Notes: generated by a model from the sequence alone, not told the origin. Numbered from the stretch's first letter, positions 27,749 to 39,800 are shown. The stretch is DNA of 61,615 nt from Pseudomonas sp. ICMP 561 (GCF_002699985.1 NZ_LKBT01000019.1:182-61796); one strand, 5' to 3'. Program-made: numbers and translations.

Positions 27749-29959
27749 TTATTGACGATTGCGACGGGCGCTACGGCCAGCCAGCAACAACACGAGGAAC
27801 AACAGAATGCCACCCGGAATCAGCCACAGCAGGGAAGGCGTGCGCCATGCATCCAGACCTTTAGGCTCGTCGTCATCAATCATGCGGCTGCCGTTCGGGT
27901 CTTTGCTGTCCAGTGTGGTCAACACACCGTTGTTGCCCAGCACGCTGGTATCGCCGCGGGTCAACAGGATTGGTTTGGCGAATTGCGGAGCATCGCTGCC
28001 CAGAGCCTGATAGATCAGACCACGCTGACTGCCGGACTCAACCACTTGCAGCGAGGCAAGGTTGTTCAGCTGGGTGACATCCAGCAAGACTTTATCTTTG
28101 TCGTTGATGCGCAGGCGGCCCTGGTCATCGACTTGCAGCGCTTGCTTGCTGTCGGCGACTGGCAGTGCGAAAGCCAGGAAGGATTTTTCCGGCTTGACCG
28201 CGGTTTTCGGGTCAGCGCTGACTTTCAATTGCGCGCGCAGTGGCGAAACACCGGTGGCGCTGGCGACTGAAATCACTTGCGGCAAGCTGCTGGCCGGGTG
28301 ATCAAGCCAGGTTTGCGGGACCAATACCTGAGTATCAACCGCGAAGCGTGCAGCCATGCCTGCGAAGTCATCACTTGGCGTGGTTTTTTCGAGGACGATG
28401 TGGCTGGTCGGGCGTACCGAAACCGGGAACGCCTGTGGCGTTTCCAGGCAACGATCACTGACCGGCTGACGCTGGAAGGATACACGCAGGACGTTGGTCG
28501 AACCCAATGCGTAACGCGGGATGCGCGCTTCGATGCGTTGCTTCTCGCCCGTGGTATCAAGCTGCTGCGCGCCGATCAGGTAATCATTGAGGAACACCGA
28601 AGCGACCGGAGCCGTGTCCGATGCGCCAGGTGCGGCAGCGATATCAATCACCGCTTTGACCGGCAGACGCCCGTCATAAGCCACGGCGCCCAACGGGAAC
28701 GAGGCGCTCCAGTCAGCCTTGGCCAACACGTCGATAGTGCCCGGCTGGCCGCCCAGTCGCGACAGCGCTACACGGCCATCGGTGTCCAGCGGAGCCTGAG
28801 CTTCGCTGATGGACAACTGGCGGGTGCGGGCCAGTTTGTTCCAGGCCGAGCTGAACATGGTCAGCGCTTTGGTCGTAGCGTCCGGTGCAATCATCAGCAT
28901 CGGGCGGCTGCCCAGCAATGCCAGACGCACGTTTTCCTTACCGGTTTTCTGGCCGGCGTTGATGTGACGCTCACGCCATTGGTTAAACGCGTCTACCGCA
29001 GTCGCGTCGCGACCTTGAATCTGCGCTTGCAAGGCATCCAGCGAATCGTTGATTGCTTTCAGCAACTGCGGATCATTGATTGCCAGGTCAGCCTGTACGT
29101 TTGGCGTCTGGCCCAGTACCAACAAGGCACCGATCTGTGCCGGGTCGCTCAGGGTTTGCGTGCCTTTGCCATTAAGGCTGGCGAAGGCCGGGATGTTCAG
29201 CAGCTCGGCCGGGATACGCAAAGCGCTCAGGTCGACGCTGTCCTGCAAAGCAGGGAAGGGCAGGATCCGCGCGTGTTTGCCGATGCGCTCCAGAGCCACA
29301 CCGAGACGCCATGCGGCGTCGTAGCTTTCAGCAGACAGGCTGCCCGGAGCAACCATGATGCCTGGCTTGCCAGGGAGTGCATTCCACGCCGCGCCGATGT
29401 CCTGCAGATCATTGGCATCGTAGCTGTAGGTCAGACGGGTCGCCGGATCGATGCGCAACACATTGCCGATCACGCGTTCATCTTCGCACAGTACGCGGGA
29501 AACGATCGACGACCAGGCGACGCCCAATCGCACCGAACCGCTGTCGCGGGCTGCCTTGTCAACGCCCAGGGTAGTGCTGGCATTGCCTTGCGGCTCGGTC
29601 AGGCCTTCGGCGCGTACCGGGAAACCGTCCAGCGACAGCAACATGGTGTTGCGTCCGCCTTCGCCGTTCAGGTAGCTGGCGTCGAATTGCAGGGTTGCGT
29701 CAGTCAGCGGTACACCGGCCGGAACCGGAAGATACAGCTCGCGGCGCGAGTCAGTGGAGCCGAGGATGATCGGCGCATCGATACCCAGATCGCTGAGACG
29801 GATCTCGCGCTGCTGTTGGGTATCAGTGTTCAGCCGGTTGATTGCCTGAGTGAGCGGGCTGTCCGCGGCCAGGGCGAAATTCGGCATGAGCGCGAGCAGG
29901 CTCACGCCACAGGCTAGGGCGCTGAGCGCGCCCGATTGGGTGGCAACGGAAGACTTCAT
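27749..29959 (-). CDS. BcsB-like periplasmic polysaccharide-synthase subunit
   Basis: 736 residues with an N-terminal signal (cut near ALA/ADSP), a long beta-rich periplasmic part and one C-terminal membrane helix (LLWLIPGGILLFLVLLLAG). BcsB-type stretches are visible: IILGSTDSRRELYLPVP, the carbohydrate-binding-like strands around LNDYLIGAQQL, and VLRVSFQRQP. BcsB partners the cellulose synthase subunit and guides the nascent polymer through the periplasm. Here it probably does so for the NfrB-like enzyme encoded 12 bp downstream. Confidence 0.85.
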   Translation of the reverse strand: MKSSVATQSGALSALACGVSLLALMPNFALAADSPLTQAINRLNTDTQQQREIRLSDLGIDAPIILGSTDSRRELYLPVPAGVPLTDATLQFDASYLNGEGGRNTMLLSLDGFPVRAEGLTEPQGNASTTLGVDKAARDSGSVRLGVAWSSIVSRVLCEDERVIGNVLRIDPATRLTYSYDANDLQDIGAAWNALPGKPGIMVAPGSLSAESYDAAWRLGVALERIGKHARILPFPALQDSVDLSALRIPAELLNIPAFASLNGKGTQTLSDPAQIGALLVLGQTPNVQADLAINDPQLLKAINDSLDALQAQIQGRDATAVDAFNQWRERHINAGQKTGKENVRLALLGSRPMLMIAPDATTKALTMFSSAWNKLARTRQLSISEAQAPLDTDGRVALSRLGGQPGTIDVLAKADWSASFPLGAVAYDGRLPVKAVIDIAAAPGASDTAPVASVFLNDYLIGAQQLDTTGEKQRIEARIPRYALGSTNVLRVSFQRQPVSDRCLETPQAFPVSVRPTSHIVLEKTTPSDDFAGMAARFAVDTQVLVPQTWLDHPASSLPQVISVASATGVSPLRAQLKVSADPKTAVKPEKSFLAFALPVADSKQALQVDDQGRLRINDKDKVLLDVTQLNNLASLQVVESGSQRGLIYQALGSDAPQFAKPILLTRGDTSVLGNNGVLTTLDSKDPNGSRMIDDDEPKGLDAWRTPSLLWLIPGGILLFLVLLLAGRSARRNRQ

Positions 29960-29993
29960 TCAGGCAGATCTCGGGCTGTTAAGGGGCGAATGT

Positions 29994-31262
29994 TTATTGA
30001 AATGTGGAAACTGGCCGGGTGAATTCCGGGTTCGGAATCATCAGGGGCAGTTCAATGTCTCGCGGCGATTTGCCCACCACGAACTCATGCATGGGTCTGC
30101 CCAGCAGAACGTCGACAATCCGAGAGCTGGCCTTGCCATCACCATACGGGTTGGCCGCCTGGGAGGCGCGACGCCACAGCAGGTCATCGTCGTACAGGGC
30201 CGCAACGCCACTGATGATGGATTCTGGCGAAGTACCTACCAGTCGAACGGTGCCAGCCGCGACAGCTTCAGGGCGTTCGGTGACGTCACGCATCACCAGC
30301 ACTGGCTTGCCGAGGGAAGGGGCTTCTTCCTGCACGCCGCCCGAGTCGGTGAGGATCACGTGGGCACGCTGCATCAGGCGCACAAAGGCCAGATAGTCCA
30401 GTGGTTCGATCAGATGTACGTTATCCAGACCGCCCAGATGCTCGTTGACCGGGCCTTGAACGTTAGGGTTCAAGTGCACGGGGTACACGATCTGGATGTC
30501 TTTACGGCTGGCCAACTGACGCAGCGCCTTGCAGATATCAAGGAAGCCGTCGCCAAAGTTCTCACGGCGGTGGCCTGTGACCAGCAACACCTTGCGGCCT
30601 GGCTTGATGAACGCAAACTGGCTATCAAGACTGTCACGCAGTGCGTGGTCCTGATCAATACGGCTGGCCGTCATTTGCAGCGCGTCAATAACCGTGTTGC
30701 CAGTGACAAACGAGCGACCTTGCAGACGCTCACTCAACAAGTTGGTGCGGGACTCGAAGGTCGGCGCAAACAACAGGTCGGCACCCAGGTCGATGCAGCG
30801 ACGGTTCATCTCTTCCGGCCACGGCGAACGAATATCACCGGTGCGCAGGCCAGCTTCAACATGGCCTACCGGAATACGACGGTGGAACGCTGCCATCGCG
30901 GCAACCATGGCCGAGGTGGTGTCGCCATGCACCAGAACGCGGTCCGGCTGGAGCATTTCCAGTATCGGATCAATCGCGCCATAAAGAGCAGACGTCAGCG
31001 TATTGAGAGTCTGATTGGGCCTCATCACGTCGAGACTGAAATCAGGCGTGAGGTCGAACAGATCCATCACCTGCTTCAGCATGCTTTGATGCTGGCCGGT
31101 GACGCAGATCTGGGAGTGGACGCCAGATTCCGCCGCCAGTGCTTTAACCAGCGGAGCCATTTTTATGGCTTCGGGACGCGTGCCGAAGATCGATAGGACC
31201 TTAATCCTTGATTCACTGCGAGCGATGATGCCCTCCTCGCGCAATTTTCTTGCGCCGCACAA
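29994..31262 (-). CDS. wecB: UDP-N-acetylglucosamine 2-epimerase (non-hydrolysing)
   Basis: About 400-422 residues depending on the start. It converts UDP-GlcNAc to UDP-ManNAc in the cytoplasm. Motifs: FGTRPEAIKMAPLVKAL at the N-terminus, TGQHQSML, VHGDTTSAMVAAMAA, GHVEAGLRTGD, TGHRRENFG and DSGGVQEEAPSLGKPVL. The start is odd: the frame has no ATG or GTG before the conserved IKVLSIFGTRPE, only TTG at 31262 and TTG at 31244. A strong GAGGAGG lies just before ATC ATC codons at 31229-31224, and ATT replaces the usual ATG just before KVLSIF. It is the first gene of the polysaccharide operon and supplies its presumed precursor. Confidence 0.93.
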   Translation of the reverse strand: MCGARKLREEGIIARSESRIKVLSIFGTRPEAIKMAPLVKALAAESGVHSQICVTGQHQSMLKQVMDLFDLTPDFSLDVMRPNQTLNTLTSALYGAIDPILEMLQPDRVLVHGDTTSAMVAAMAAFHRRIPVGHVEAGLRTGDIRSPWPEEMNRRCIDLGADLLFAPTFESRTNLLSERLQGRSFVTGNTVIDALQMTASRIDQDHALRDSLDSQFAFIKPGRKVLLVTGHRRENFGDGFLDICKALRQLASRKDIQIVYPVHLNPNVQGPVNEHLGGLDNVHLIEPLDYLAFVRLMQRAHVILTDSGGVQEEAPSLGKPVLVMRDVTERPEAVAAGTVRLVGTSPESIISGVAALYDDDLLWRRASQAANPYGDGKASSRIVDVLLGRPMHEFVVGKSPRDIELPLMIPNPEFTRPVSTFQ

Positions 31263-32108
31263 GTAGACAGCTCAAAGCCTGATGGCATTTTGAGCAAACT
31301 ACCGAATAGTTTTTAGGCCGGGGTTAAATCGGAAGGAAGCTGATTATTCACTTCGTGTGAGATGGCGCATTGCCTTGCTCCCCGGAACTGGGCCGATTAT
31401 TAGCAGCATTCGCGGTGGGCGCAAAGTTATAAATGATGTTTTTAAGAATAATTTCAGAGGGCGAAACTTTTACATTTGTAACGAGTCTTTAACAGGTTTT
31501 GTGCGGTGTTGTTGCGAGGAGGGTAAGGGCGTCTTACTTTTGTTAACTGTTTGTTTTTACTGGTTTTTATTATTTCAATCAGCCATTCGTCAATTGCGAT
31601 TGAATCTTTTCAGTGGTGCGGTGTCGGCCTGAATTCGTGTATGAATTCCAAGTCGTTTGGCTGACGCCTGTATATTGTCGTTAGTGGAGAGTGTCCGACA
31701 ATATCGAAAGAACCACAAGTAAAGTTTAATAATGGTTTGAACGGCTCTGATAAATGCCGGTCGGCCCACGCTCATAATGAGGTGGTCACTCAAACGAGGG
31801 TAATGACAGGACGGCTTGCATAGCAAACGAATGTTCTCCGAGTGGCGAAACTTTCAGTTGGAAATGTGGTGCGAGTCGCATCACTGCCTATCGCTGTTCA
31901 TGAGTTTCAGACTCACCCAAGGGTACTGGACCGTGGGTTGATCACTCTTTTTTCAGCTCCAAATACCGTCGTAACCCGCGAGATAGAGCCTGTATCGCTG
32001 CTGATACAAACCCGACATACGGGCATGCGTGAATATTGACGTCAAGATGATGGCTATCTAATATCGCCGCCTTTTTGCGATATCACTGCGCCACCACAAG
32101 GATGTCCC
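31263..32108. other. 846-bp intergenic region between two divergent operons
   Basis: AT-rich stretch that must hold the promoters of the polysaccharide operon (minus) and of tpsB (plus). A perfect inverted repeat, TTACATTTGTAA, is at 31470-31481. No convincing gene was seen. The longest frames (for example 65 codons at 31842-32039) lack a good ribosome-binding site or recognisable content. No AlgU-type GAACTT promoter was found. Confidence 0.5.
31470..31481. promoter_or_regulatory. inverted repeat TTACATTTGTAA, possible regulator site
   Basis: Perfect 5-2-5 palindrome in the shared intergenic region, about 210 bp upstream of the epimerase frame and 630 bp upstream of tpsB. No regulator can be assigned. 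Confidence 0.3.
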
Positions 32109-33809
32109 GTGTACCTTACTGCTCACCGAATTGCAGCGCTATTGGCGCTCGCTGTCCTGCCTTTCATGGCGTATGGCGCCCCCACGCCGGGTGAGCAAGA
32201 CGTTATTCGTGACCGTCAGGACCGCCTGCTCGAAGAACAGCGCCGCCGCCTTGAAGAGCTCAAGGATTTGCCTGGCAGCCAGAAGGCACCATCCGCCCCC
32301 GCGGCTCCGGTCGATACACGCTGCTTCCCGATTAAAACCATCCAGCTCAAAGGAGCTGATTCGTTATCAATTCGCGAGCGTGACGCGCTGCTTGAGCCTT
32401 TCGTTGGGCAATGTCTGGGCGTTGCTCAGCTCAATGGCGTGCTCAAGGCCATCACGGATCATTACCTCGCCAAAGGGCTGGTAACCACCCGCGCTTACTT
32501 GCCGCAGCAGGATTTGTCCCAAGGCACGCTTGAAGTGCTGGTCGTGGAAGGCAAGCTGGAAAGCCTCAAGGGCGAAGCGGGCAGTGGCCTCTCGGAGCGG
32601 GAACTGGCGATGGCCTTTCCAGGGCGGGAAGGGCAAGAGCTGAACCTGCGCGAGATTGAGCAGTTGCTCGACCAACTCAACCGCTTGCCGTCCAATCAGG
32701 CGCAGATGGAGTTGGCTCCCGGCAATGCGGTGGGCGGCAGCACTGTGTTGGTGAAAAACACCCCGCAAAAGCCATGGCGCGCGTCCTTGGCGCGGCACAA
32801 CGACGGCCAGAAAAGCACCGGCGAACAGCAGTGGGGCGTAGGGCTGGATTGGGACAGCCCGCTGGGGCTGGCTGATCAGTTGAACCTGAGGGGTGGGCAT
32901 GACGCGGTCAGCGACCATAAGCGCACTTATCAAAGCAACATGCTCAATTACAACCTGCCGTGGGGCTGGTGGAACTTCAGTTACTCCTACAGCGACAGCG
33001 AATACCGCACCCTTGGCCAAGGCGCTGGCTTCGACTTCAAATACACCGGCGAAAGCCAGACCCACCAGTTGCGCGCCGAGCGCGTGATCCATCGTGATGC
33101 CAAGAGCAAGACGGCCTTGAGTGCAGGCCTCAGCCACTTGCGTACCCGCAACTTCATCGAAGACAGCGAACTGGCCAACGGCAGTCAACGCATCACTGAA
33201 GCACAGTTCGGTGTCAGTCACGGTCGTGTGGTGGGCAGCGCATTCGCCAACCTTGAGCTGGGCATGCAGCAGGGCGTTGGTGCCTTGGATGCCATGGGCG
33301 AGGGGCGCCGCGCCAATAACGAACCCACTGCTCGCTACCGTAAATACACCGCCACCCTCAGCTACCTGCATCCGTTCCAGATCGGTGAAGAGCGCTTCAC
33401 TTTCAGCAGCCTCGCCACCGGTCAGCGCAGCGAAGACATGCTCTACAACAGCCAGCGTTTCAGCGTCAGCGGTCAGTCAGCCGTACGTGGCTACAAGGAG
33501 CAGTTTCTTTCCGGTGACAGCGGTGGCTACTGGCGCAACGACTTGCGCTGGACTCGGCCCGTCACCCTCGACTGGTTGCAACCGGTGCTGCAGCAATACG
33601 GCGTCGGGGTCGGCTATGACCAGGGCGTCATTCGCCGTGATGACAACAGCGGCGGGCAGAACGGTCGGGTGTCCAGCAACTCTCTGGAACTGTTCGCCCG
33701 CGGCAAACACGTGTCCGCCAGCGTGACGTTCGCTCACTCACTGGAGCGACCTGTGGCCCTGAGTGAGCGTGAAGCTCCGATCTATTTCCGCCTCGAACTT
33801 CTTCTCTGA
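32109..33809 (+). CDS. two-partner secretion outer-membrane transporter (ShlB/FhaC/CdiB family)
   Basis: 566 residues from GTG 32109, preceded by AAGGA. Signal peptide ends near AYG/APTP. An N-terminal helix rich in Glu/Arg (about 30-60) is followed by POTRA regions (about 65-205; FPIKTIQLKGAD and YLPQQDLSQGTLEVLVVEG). The rest is a 16-strand-type barrel, with the conserved loop-6 motif as SAVRGYKEQF near 457. Such proteins export the TpsA partner, encoded 24 bp downstream, across the outer membrane. Confidence 0.95.
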   Translation: MYLTAHRIAALLALAVLPFMAYGAPTPGEQDVIRDRQDRLLEEQRRRLEELKDLPGSQKAPSAPAAPVDTRCFPIKTIQLKGADSLSIRERDALLEPFVGQCLGVAQLNGVLKAITDHYLAKGLVTTRAYLPQQDLSQGTLEVLVVEGKLESLKGEAGSGLSERELAMAFPGREGQELNLREIEQLLDQLNRLPSNQAQMELAPGNAVGGSTVLVKNTPQKPWRASLARHNDGQKSTGEQQWGVGLDWDSPLGLADQLNLRGGHDAVSDHKRTYQSNMLNYNLPWGWWNFSYSYSDSEYRTLGQGAGFDFKYTGESQTHQLRAERVIHRDAKSKTALSAGLSHLRTRNFIEDSELANGSQRITEAQFGVSHGRVVGSAFANLELGMQQGVGALDAMGEGRRANNEPTARYRKYTATLSYLHPFQIGEERFTFSSLATGQRSEDMLYNSQRFSVSGQSAVRGYKEQFLSGDSGGYWRNDLRWTRPVTLDWLQPVLQQYGVGVGYDQGVIRRDDNSGGQNGRVSSNSLELFARGKHVSASVTFAHSLERPVALSEREAPIYFRLELLL

Positions 33810-33832
33810 TCCCGCGCCAAGGAACCCTCTAC

Positions 33833-36800
33833 ATGGACGTTAAACAGCTGGCCTTCCTGGCGCGTCAACCTTCGGCCGCGCTGAATTCGCGTGAAAGCTT
33901 CTGGGGCATGCCCAAACGCGGCATTGCGCTGATCCTCGCCAACGCGATGTTCTGGCAGCCGCTGATGGTCCAGGCCGAGGGCATCGCTGTCAGTGGCGGC
34001 GGGACCAGTCTGACCACCGCAGGCAACGGTGTTCAGGTCATCAACATCGCCAAGCCCAATGGCACGGGGCTGTCCCATAACACGTTCGATCAGTACAACG
34101 TCGGCAGCCAGGGCGTCATCCTCAACAACGCCACGTCCCAGACCCTGAGCACCCAGCTGGGCGGCATCATCATCGGCAACAGCAACCTGCAGGGCACTGC
34201 CGCCACCACCATTCTCAACGAAGTCACCGGCAACAACCGCACTCAGCTCAAGGGCTATACGGAAGTGGCGGGGCAAGCCGCGCGGGTCATCATCGCCAAC
34301 CCATATGGCATCACCTGCAACGGCTGCGGTTTCATCAATACCCCGCAGGCAACTCTAACCACCGGCAAGCCGGTTCTGGATCAAGGTCGTCTGGATCACT
34401 TCCAGGTCGATGGTGGCGATATCAGCCTTGAAGGCGCTGGTCTCAACGCCAGCAACATCGAACAGTTCGACCTGATTACCCGTTCGGCAACACTCAACGC
34501 CAAGCTCTACGCGAAGAAACTCAACGTCGTCACCGGGCGTAACAAGGTTGACGCGAAGACTCTGGATGCAACAGCCCTGGCCGACGACGGCAGCGTCAAA
34601 CCTGAATTGGCCATCGACAGCAGTGCGCTGGGCGGTATGTACGCGGGTTCGATCAAGCTGGTGGGCACTGAGCAAGGCGTGGGTGTGAGGCTCAACGGCG
34701 AGCTTGCCGCCAGTGCTGGTGATATTCAGCTTGATGCCAATGGCAACCTGCGAATGGCTCAGGCTTCAGCCAACGGCGTCGTCAAGGTCAAGGCTGACAG
34801 CCTGGATATGCAGGGGGTGGTGTCCGGCAATAGCGTCGATCTGCAAACCACGCAGGCGCTCAACGTCCAGCAAAACATCGTGGCGCGGGATAAGGTCACC
34901 CTCACCAGTGGTGGGCAACTGACCAACAACGCGGTCATCGAGTCCGGGGTGGATGCTGACAATAGTCGCAACACCACAGGCGATATCAGCCTGACCGCAA
35001 AAGACCTGCGTAACGTCGGCAGTGTGGTCGCCAGCCGGGACTTGAAAGTCAAAACCACCCAAGACCTCAATAACGACGCCGGAACACTGGCCAGTAACGC
35101 CGCACTTGAACTGGAAGTTGACGGCCTGCTGTCCAACCAGAACGACGGTCTGATCTACAGCCGCAACGCCAACACGAAAATAAAGGCAGGCTCACTCGAC
35201 AACAGCAAGGGCACGCTGCTCGCCGCACAAGGTCTGGATGTCAACGTCACTGGCGATATCGCCAATCGCAACGGGCGAGTCATTGCCCGGGACGGTGTAC
35301 TCAGTGTCAAGGCCGCCAACCTGAATAACGCCGGTCAGCTCACAGGCAAATCCGTTGATCTTGCTGTGACCAATGCGCTGAACAATCGCGATGGCTCCAT
35401 TGAAAGTGACACCACGCTGACCGTCAGTGCTGCCAGCGTCGATAACCAGAACGGCACTTTACGTGCGGTGGGCACCAGTGGCCTGACGCGCTTTAGTATC
35501 GGCGGCGCTTTCGATAACAGCGACGGTACCGTAGAGACTGCGAACAACGCGCTCGAATTGTCTGTTGGCAGCCTGATCAACACCGGTGGCAGCGTGCTAC
35601 ACATCGGCCGTGGCGATTTTGGCCTATCAACCCGCACCGTCATGCGCGCCGGCGGCAGCCTTGTCACACACGGCGATCTGACCCTTAACGCCGACAGCTG
35701 GATCAACAGCAGCGTGATCCAGGCCGGGCGGCTGATCGTCAATGTCGACCACTTCAACCAGACCGCCGACGGCCAACTACTGGCCTCCACCGAGCTACAA
35801 GGCAGCGGAGTCGACTGGACCAACAACGGTTTGATTGCCAGTGACGGCGATCTCATGATTGACCTCAGCGGTGAATACGCCGGAGCCGGGCAAGCCACTA
35901 GCCAGGGTGATCTGTGGCTCGATGCGGGCAGCCTGAAGCTGGCCGAGGCGGGGCGAATCACCGGCGGCGGTACAACGGACGTCTACGTCAGTGGCGCGCT
36001 CAATAACGCCGGGCGCATCAGCGCCAGTCAGGACCTGCTGATCAATGCAGGATCTCTCGAAAACCGAGGCACTCTCAGCGCTGCTGAATACGTCACGATC
36101 AACACCGGAGAACTGCTGAACGAAGGCGGTTTGATCTTCAGCGGCGCGGACATGGAACTGCGCGGCACCAAGGTCACCAACCGTTTTGGTGATATCTACA
36201 GCATGGGTGATCTGACCATCGCCAAAAACGCCGCAGGCGACCGTGCGCAGGTCATCGAAAACATTTCCGGCACACTCGAAAGCGCCGGTGACATGAGCCT
36301 TTCCGCTGACGCCGTCACTAACCGCAAGGATGTCCTGACCCTCGCCAATAAGCGAGTCAATGCCTACATCACCCACAGCTGTGCGCACTGCTCGGATGAG
36401 TGGAACGTCTGGTACTACGTCAACGAAATCTACGAGCGCACCGTTACAGAGGATTCAGCGTCCGCGTTCATGACCATTGGCGGCAACCTTACCGTTACTG
36501 GTACCAGCTTCCTCAACCAGTACAGCTCGGTATCGGCGGTCAAAGACATCGACATCACCGTCGATGATTTCAAGAACGAAGGCACCACGTTAGCGACCAT
36601 CACCTACCGCGCTCACTACCGAAACCCCGCTGACCAGGAGCCGGGCAGCATCTATCTTGGGCTGATTGATCCGGGTGGTGCGGTCAACGAATTCAACAAG
36701 TACAGCGCCAAATACGTGCCGTTGTACCGACGTGCTGATGGCAGTTATTTCTACCAGCAGGAGAGCGGCTTAAGTACCACGCTCAACCCTGATTACGACC

Positions 36801-39800
36801 CTACCAAAAACATGCCGGTGCCCACCGCCGTGACCCGGTATGGCGTGTTTTCCGCAACCCAGGTGACCACACCGGGCAAAAGCATCGATGCCGTGATTCA
36901 GTCCGGTGGCGACACCACCATCGTCGCTGACGACGAGTTCAACAACAGCATCCAGAAAGTCAGCGCCCCCATCGTCACCAGCGACAGCCAGGTCGATGCC
37001 TCCGGCACACTGCAGGCCACCACACCTTTTATTGCCCAGCTCAACACCCAGCTTCCGGCAGACCTGGCTCAACAGCAGGTCGACCCGCTCACGTTGCCGG
37101 GCTTTGTGATCCCCGACAGCGACAATGGCTTGTTCCGGCTCAGCAGTGGGCCCACTAGCCAGAACATTCCCGATGCCAACGGCCAGGTCACCCCGCACAA
37201 ATACCTGATCGAAACCAACTCAGCACTCACCGACCTCAAGCAATTCATGAGCTCGGATTACCTGCTGGATAAGCTGGGTTATGACCCCGCACTCAGCGCC
37301 AAACGCCTGGGTGACGGCCTCTACGAACAGCGTCTGATCCAGCAAGCCATCGTCGCCCGCACCGGTCAGCGTTTCATCGACGGCCAGACCTCGGACGAAG
37401 CGCAGTTCAAATACCTGATGAACAACGCTGCTGCCAGCAAAGATGCGCTGAATCTGTCCGTGGGCGTGACCCTGACAGCAGAGCAAGTCGCGGCCCTGAC
37501 CGATGACATCGTCTGGATGGAAGAGCGTGAAGTACAGGGCGAAAAAGTGTTGGTGCCTGTGCTCTATCTGGCTCAGGCCGACAACCGTCTGGCCCCGACC
37601 GGCGCGCTGATTGCGGGCAACAATGTTTCGCTGACTTCCGGTGCCAATCTGGAAAACGCCGGAACGCTGCGTGCCAGTAACAACCTGTCCGCCCTGTCGG
37701 GCAAAGACTTGATCAACAGCGGCCTGATGCAGGCGAACGCCCGCCTGGACGCCTTGGCTACAAACAACATCGCCAACCAGGCGGGCGGCATCATCAAGGG
37801 CAACGACGTATCGATCACCTCGCTTTTTGGCAGCGTGCTCAACGAACGTACCGTCACCACCTATGCGGGCAGCAACACCAGTGGCAAAGGCAACTGGAAC
37901 TGGTCCCAGGACTTCGTCGACAACGCCGCCCGCATCGAAGCGGGCAACACGCTGGGTATCAATGCCGCAGGTGATTTCACCAGCGTCGGCAGCGTGCTCA
38001 GCAGCGGCGCAGACATGAAGATCGACGCAGGCGGCAGCGTCAACATCCTCTCGACCCAACAAAACAACCGCATCGCCGACGGCGAGTCCCACGACGACTC
38101 CACGATCCGTCAGCACGCCTCGCAAGTCATTGCAGGCGGGGCTCTAACCGTAAACGCCGACAACGACATCACCGCCGTCGCCAGCCAGATCGAAGCCAAA
38201 ACCGACGTCACCCTGACCGCTGGCAAGAACCTGACCCTGGCCTCAGCCGCTGACGAAGATCACACGTACACCAAAGGTTCGAGCATCACCCGGCAGGAAG
38301 ATCATGTTCGCCAGGTTGCAGCGACCGTGAAGGCGGGTGGGGATGTGAAGCTGAGTGCGACTGAAGACTTGACGATGATTGCCAGCCGGATTGCGGCGGG
38401 TGACGAAGCCAGTCTGATCGCAGGTAAAGACCTCAACATCCTCGCCGCGCAAAACAGCGACTACACGCTGTTCGACATGAAAAAAGAGGGCGGTTTCGGC
38501 AGCAAGGAAACCCAGCGTGATGAAGTCACGCAAATCACCCATGTCGGCAGCGAGATCACCACGGGTGGCAACCTGACCCTCAAGAGTACTGGGGACCAGC
38601 TGTATCAGGCGGCCAAGCTCGACAGTGGAAAAGACCTGACGATTGATAGTGGTGGGGCGATCACGTTTGAGGGTGTGAAGGATCTGCATCAGGAGAGTCA
38701 CGAGAAGAGCAAGAACAGCCTTGCGTGGACCTCGATGTCAGGCAAGGGCAACACCGACGAGACCTTGCGCCAGACCCAGATGATTGCCAAGGGAGAACTG
38801 GCGATCAGGGCTGTTGATGGCTTGAAAATCGACATCAAGGAAGTCAACAAACAAACGGTCAGCCAAACCATTGATGCGATGGTCAAGGCCGATCCTCAGT
38901 TGGCGTGGCTGAAGGAAGCCGAGAATCGTGGGGATGTGGATTGGCAACTGATCAAAGAGACACACGACGCCTATAAGTACAGCCACTCGAGCCTGGGCCA
39001 GGGCGCGATGTTGGCGATCATTATCATTGTGACCATCGTCACTGCGGGAACTGGCACTGCTGCGACAGTTGGGGTCGCTGCCAGTGACGCTATGGTGGCA
39101 GCAGGGTTTGCAGGCGCTGCAACTGCTGCAAGTGCCGCGGCTGTTGCGAGTTTTTCTGCCGCAGTTGCACAAGCTGCCGTCAGCGTAGTGAACAATAAAG
39201 GTGACTTGGGCGCGGCGTTTAAGGATGTTACGTCTGCGGACGCGATGAAAGGCTACCTGATCAGCGGGCTCGCGGCTGGTTTCGCAGCCGGGGTACTCGA
39301 CAAGTCATTTGGCGTTAAAACTGCGGATTTATCTAAGGCTACCCACGGTTTCGAACTTGGAACCATGGATGGTTTTACCAAATTTGCAGGCTATACCGCT
39401 GCTCAGGGAGGCTTTAACGCGGTTGCAAATACCGCAATCAATGGCGGGAGTCTCAAGGATAACCTGGCTCAAGTCGCAATCAGCTCTGCAGCCGATGTAT
39501 TGACGGCAGGTATCTACAACAAACTTGGGTCCCAGCTGGTGTTCTCCGGACTTACAGCGAAAGTAGGTGCGCATGCTCTGGTTGGCGGGTTGATTGCAGA
39601 GTTGGCGGGAGGGGATTTCCGGACCGGAGCATTGGCCGCAGGGGCAAACGAGGCATTTGTTGCTTCGGTAGGCGACAAGATATTTGCCGAAAACTCTCGC
39701 GACCAACTGCTGGCGATGACCTCTCAACTGATTGGGCTAACGGTCGCTGCGGCTGCGGGAGGGTCTGATAAGGATCAGGCTGTTGCGTCGTGGGTTGCTT

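Noticed and set aside
26303..28270. 655-codon plus-strand open frame
   Set aside because: It lies opposite the NfrB-like and BcsB-like genes, has the low-complexity Gln/His/Arg-rich content typical of antisense frames in GC-rich DNA, and no plausible start site or domain.
28277..29917. 546-codon plus-strand open frame
   Set aside because: Antisense shadow of the BcsB-like gene, without any recognisable domain.
31842..32039. 65-codon frame upstream of tpsB
   Set aside because: No good ribosome-binding site and no recognisable content. It probably lies within the long intergenic region.
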